A DNA stretch of 64,000 bases from Brenneria corticis (GTDB lineage Bacteria > Pseudomonadota > Gammaproteobacteria > Enterobacterales > Enterobacteriaceae), in NCBI RefSeq assembly GCF_003115855.1, contig NZ_KZ819083.1, forward strand, positions 1-64,000. The letters run 5' to 3'. The notes beneath the pieces are model-generated. The model saw only the letters and a list, made by a program, of their open reading frames with translations, was not told the origin of the DNA and made no database searches. Shown here piece by piece: positions 63,119-64,000 of this stretch. A program made the position numbers and the translations under genes. How positions within the stretch are numbered: position 1 is the stretch's first letter; every line of letters begins with the position of its first letter.

Positions 63119-63742
63119 ATGAGTGCAATCGCGCTTGGCATGATAGTAATCGCGTATCTGTGCGGCTCGATTTCCAGCGCGATTCTGGTCTGCCGGATCG
63201 CCGGGCTGCCGGATCCCCGCAAGCATGGTTCAGGAAATCCTGGCGCCACCAACGTACTGCGTATCGGCGGCAAGTCCGCCGCGGCCGCGGTGCTGGTTTT
63301 CGATATTCTGAAAGGGATGCTGCCCGTCTGGGCGGCTTATGCGCTGGGCATTCCCCCGCTGTACCTCGGCCTGACCGCCATCGCCGCCTGTCTCGGCCAT
63401 ATCTACCCGGTCTTTTTTCGTTTTCGCGGCGGCAAAGGCGTCGCCACCGCCCTCGGCGCCATTGCGCCAATCGGCTGGGACCTCACCGGCCTGATGACCG
63501 GCACCTGGCTGCTTACCGTGCTGCTCAGCGGCTATTCGTCGCTCGGGGCGATTATCAGCGCGCTTATCGCGCCGTTCTACGTCTGGTGGTTTAAGCCGCA
63601 GTTCACCTTCCCGGTCGCCATGCTCTCCTGCCTGATACTGATGCGCCATCACGACAACATTCAGCGTTTGTGGCGCGGGCAGGAAAGTAAAATCTGGAAT
63701 AAACTGCGCAGAAAAAAACAGACCACCGACAGCGAGCGCTGA
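63119..63742 (+). CDS. plsY: Acyl-phosphate glycerol-3-phosphate acyltransferase PlsY
   Basis: Inner-membrane enzyme that acylates glycerol 3-phosphate with acyl-phosphate, the first step of phospholipid synthesis. The ATG at 63119 gives 207 residues in register with E. coli PlsY (205); the frame is open 30 codons further but without homology. Motifs GSGNPGATNVLR and FRGGKGVATALGA mark the active site, among about five to seven membrane segments. It is followed by ppa. Confidence 0.95.
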   Translation: MSAIALGMIVIAYLCGSISSAILVCRIAGLPDPRKHGSGNPGATNVLRIGGKSAAAAVLVFDILKGMLPVWAAYALGIPPLYLGLTAIAACLGHIYPVFFRFRGGKGVATALGAIAPIGWDLTGLMTGTWLLTVLLSGYSSLGAIISALIAPFYVWWFKPQFTFPVAMLSCLILMRHHDNIQRLWRGQESKIWNKLRRKKQTTDSER

Positions 63743-63847
63743 TGCGCGGTAAATACGGCGATAAAAGAGGTAGCCGGACAAGCGTGGCAACGCGTCCGCG
63801 GCTTCACCCGTCCTCCTAAAAATCGGCGACTTTCTCTGTGAGTTGGC

Positions 63848-63853
63848 TATAAT
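63848..63853 (+). promoter_or_regulatory. Perfect -10 element of the probable ppa promoter
   Basis: TATAAT lies 41 bp before the ppa start codon. No convincing -35 hexamer is present at 16-18 bp, so activity may depend on extra contacts or an activator. Confidence 0.55.
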
Positions 63854-63894
63854 GACCGGCACTCCATTTCAGCTTTGAAGAGAAGGAAAGCGAC

Positions 63895-64000
63895 ATGAGT
63901 CTGAACAATGTCCCGGCAGGTAAAGATCTCCCGGAAGATATCTACGTAGTTATTGAAATCCCCGCTAACGCCGATCCGATCAAATACGAGATTGATAAGG
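63895..64000 (+). CDS. ppa: Inorganic pyrophosphatase, 5' part only
   Basis: Partial: the first 35 codons, running off the window. MSLNNVPAGKDLPEDIYVVI followed by EIPANADPIKYEIDK matches the start of family I soluble pyrophosphatase of enterobacteria, which hydrolyses pyrophosphate from biosynthesis; the lysine in KYEIDK belongs to the active site. RBS GAAGGAAAG is strong. In E. coli ppa is not next to plsY. Confidence 0.93.
   Translation, partial: MSLNNVPAGKDLPEDIYVVIEIPANADPIKYEIDK

Overview
The window is a piece of a gamma-proteobacterial, enterobacterial (Enterobacterales) chromosome. Almost every protein aligns end to end with an Escherichia coli counterpart, and long blocks keep E. 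coli gene order (gmhB-metNIQ-rcsF-trmO-proS; rpoS-nlpD-pcm-truD-ispFD-ftsB-ygbE-cysCND; cysHIJ-queD-queE-eno-pyrG-mazG-relA-rlmD-barA; hldE-glnE-ygiF-ygiM-cca-uppP-folB-plsY). The rhiTN-type pair for rhamnogalacturonan breakdown and cysG fused to the cysDNC operon point to the plant-associated Pectobacteriaceae (Brenneria, Dickeya, Lonsdalea or Pectobacterium); the genus cannot be fixed from sequence reading alone. Coding density is high and no IS element, prophage, tRNA, CRISPR array or recognisable defence island was seen.

Layout. 1-157: leader of a ribosomal RNA operon leaving the window to the left (P1 promoter complete, P2 cut by the edge). 158-6554: heptose phosphatase gmhB, methionine importer metNIQ, rcsF, trmO, proS. 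6620-13569 (minus strand): rpoS and its classical neighbours, with surE reduced to a tail fragment, then an unfamiliar membrane-protein gene inserted between ftsB and ygbE. 13619-22666 (minus): the whole assimilatory sulfate reduction pathway in two operons, cysGDNC and cysJIH, including the siroheme synthase that supplies the sulfite reductase cofactor. 23007-24210: queD and queE of queuosine synthesis. 24411-31417: an accessory carbohydrate block made of a secreted metallo-beta-lactamase-fold hydrolase, a GH105 hydrolase with a GPH symporter (rhiN, rhiT) and a three-gene TRAP transporter. The rhiT and TRAP promoter regions share the same two conserved blocks at the same spacing, so they are probably co-regulated. 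31740-42587: eno, pyrG, mazG, relA, rlmD and the sensor kinase barA; mazEF is absent from its usual place between mazG and relA, where a highly structured element lies instead.

42579-49028: a complete galactarate/glucarate pathway (garK, garR, garL, garP and divergent garD) with CRP-like sites in the divergent promoter region. 49467-51485: an Aer-type redox/energy taxis receptor and a FlxA-family gene with a good sigma-28 promoter. 51516-63742: ypeB-ligA joined directly to hldE-glnE, then ygiF, ygiM, cca, uppP, folB and plsY. 63895-end: the start of ppa.

The main surprises are therefore not a new gene system but locus-level changes: loss of surE, replacement of mazEF, several joins that differ from E. 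coli order (proS/rpoS, ligA/hldE, plsY/ppa), a likely regulon shared by rhiTN and the TRAP genes, a small hydrophobic ORF beside an orphan membrane protein, and several small palindromic or tandem intergenic elements.
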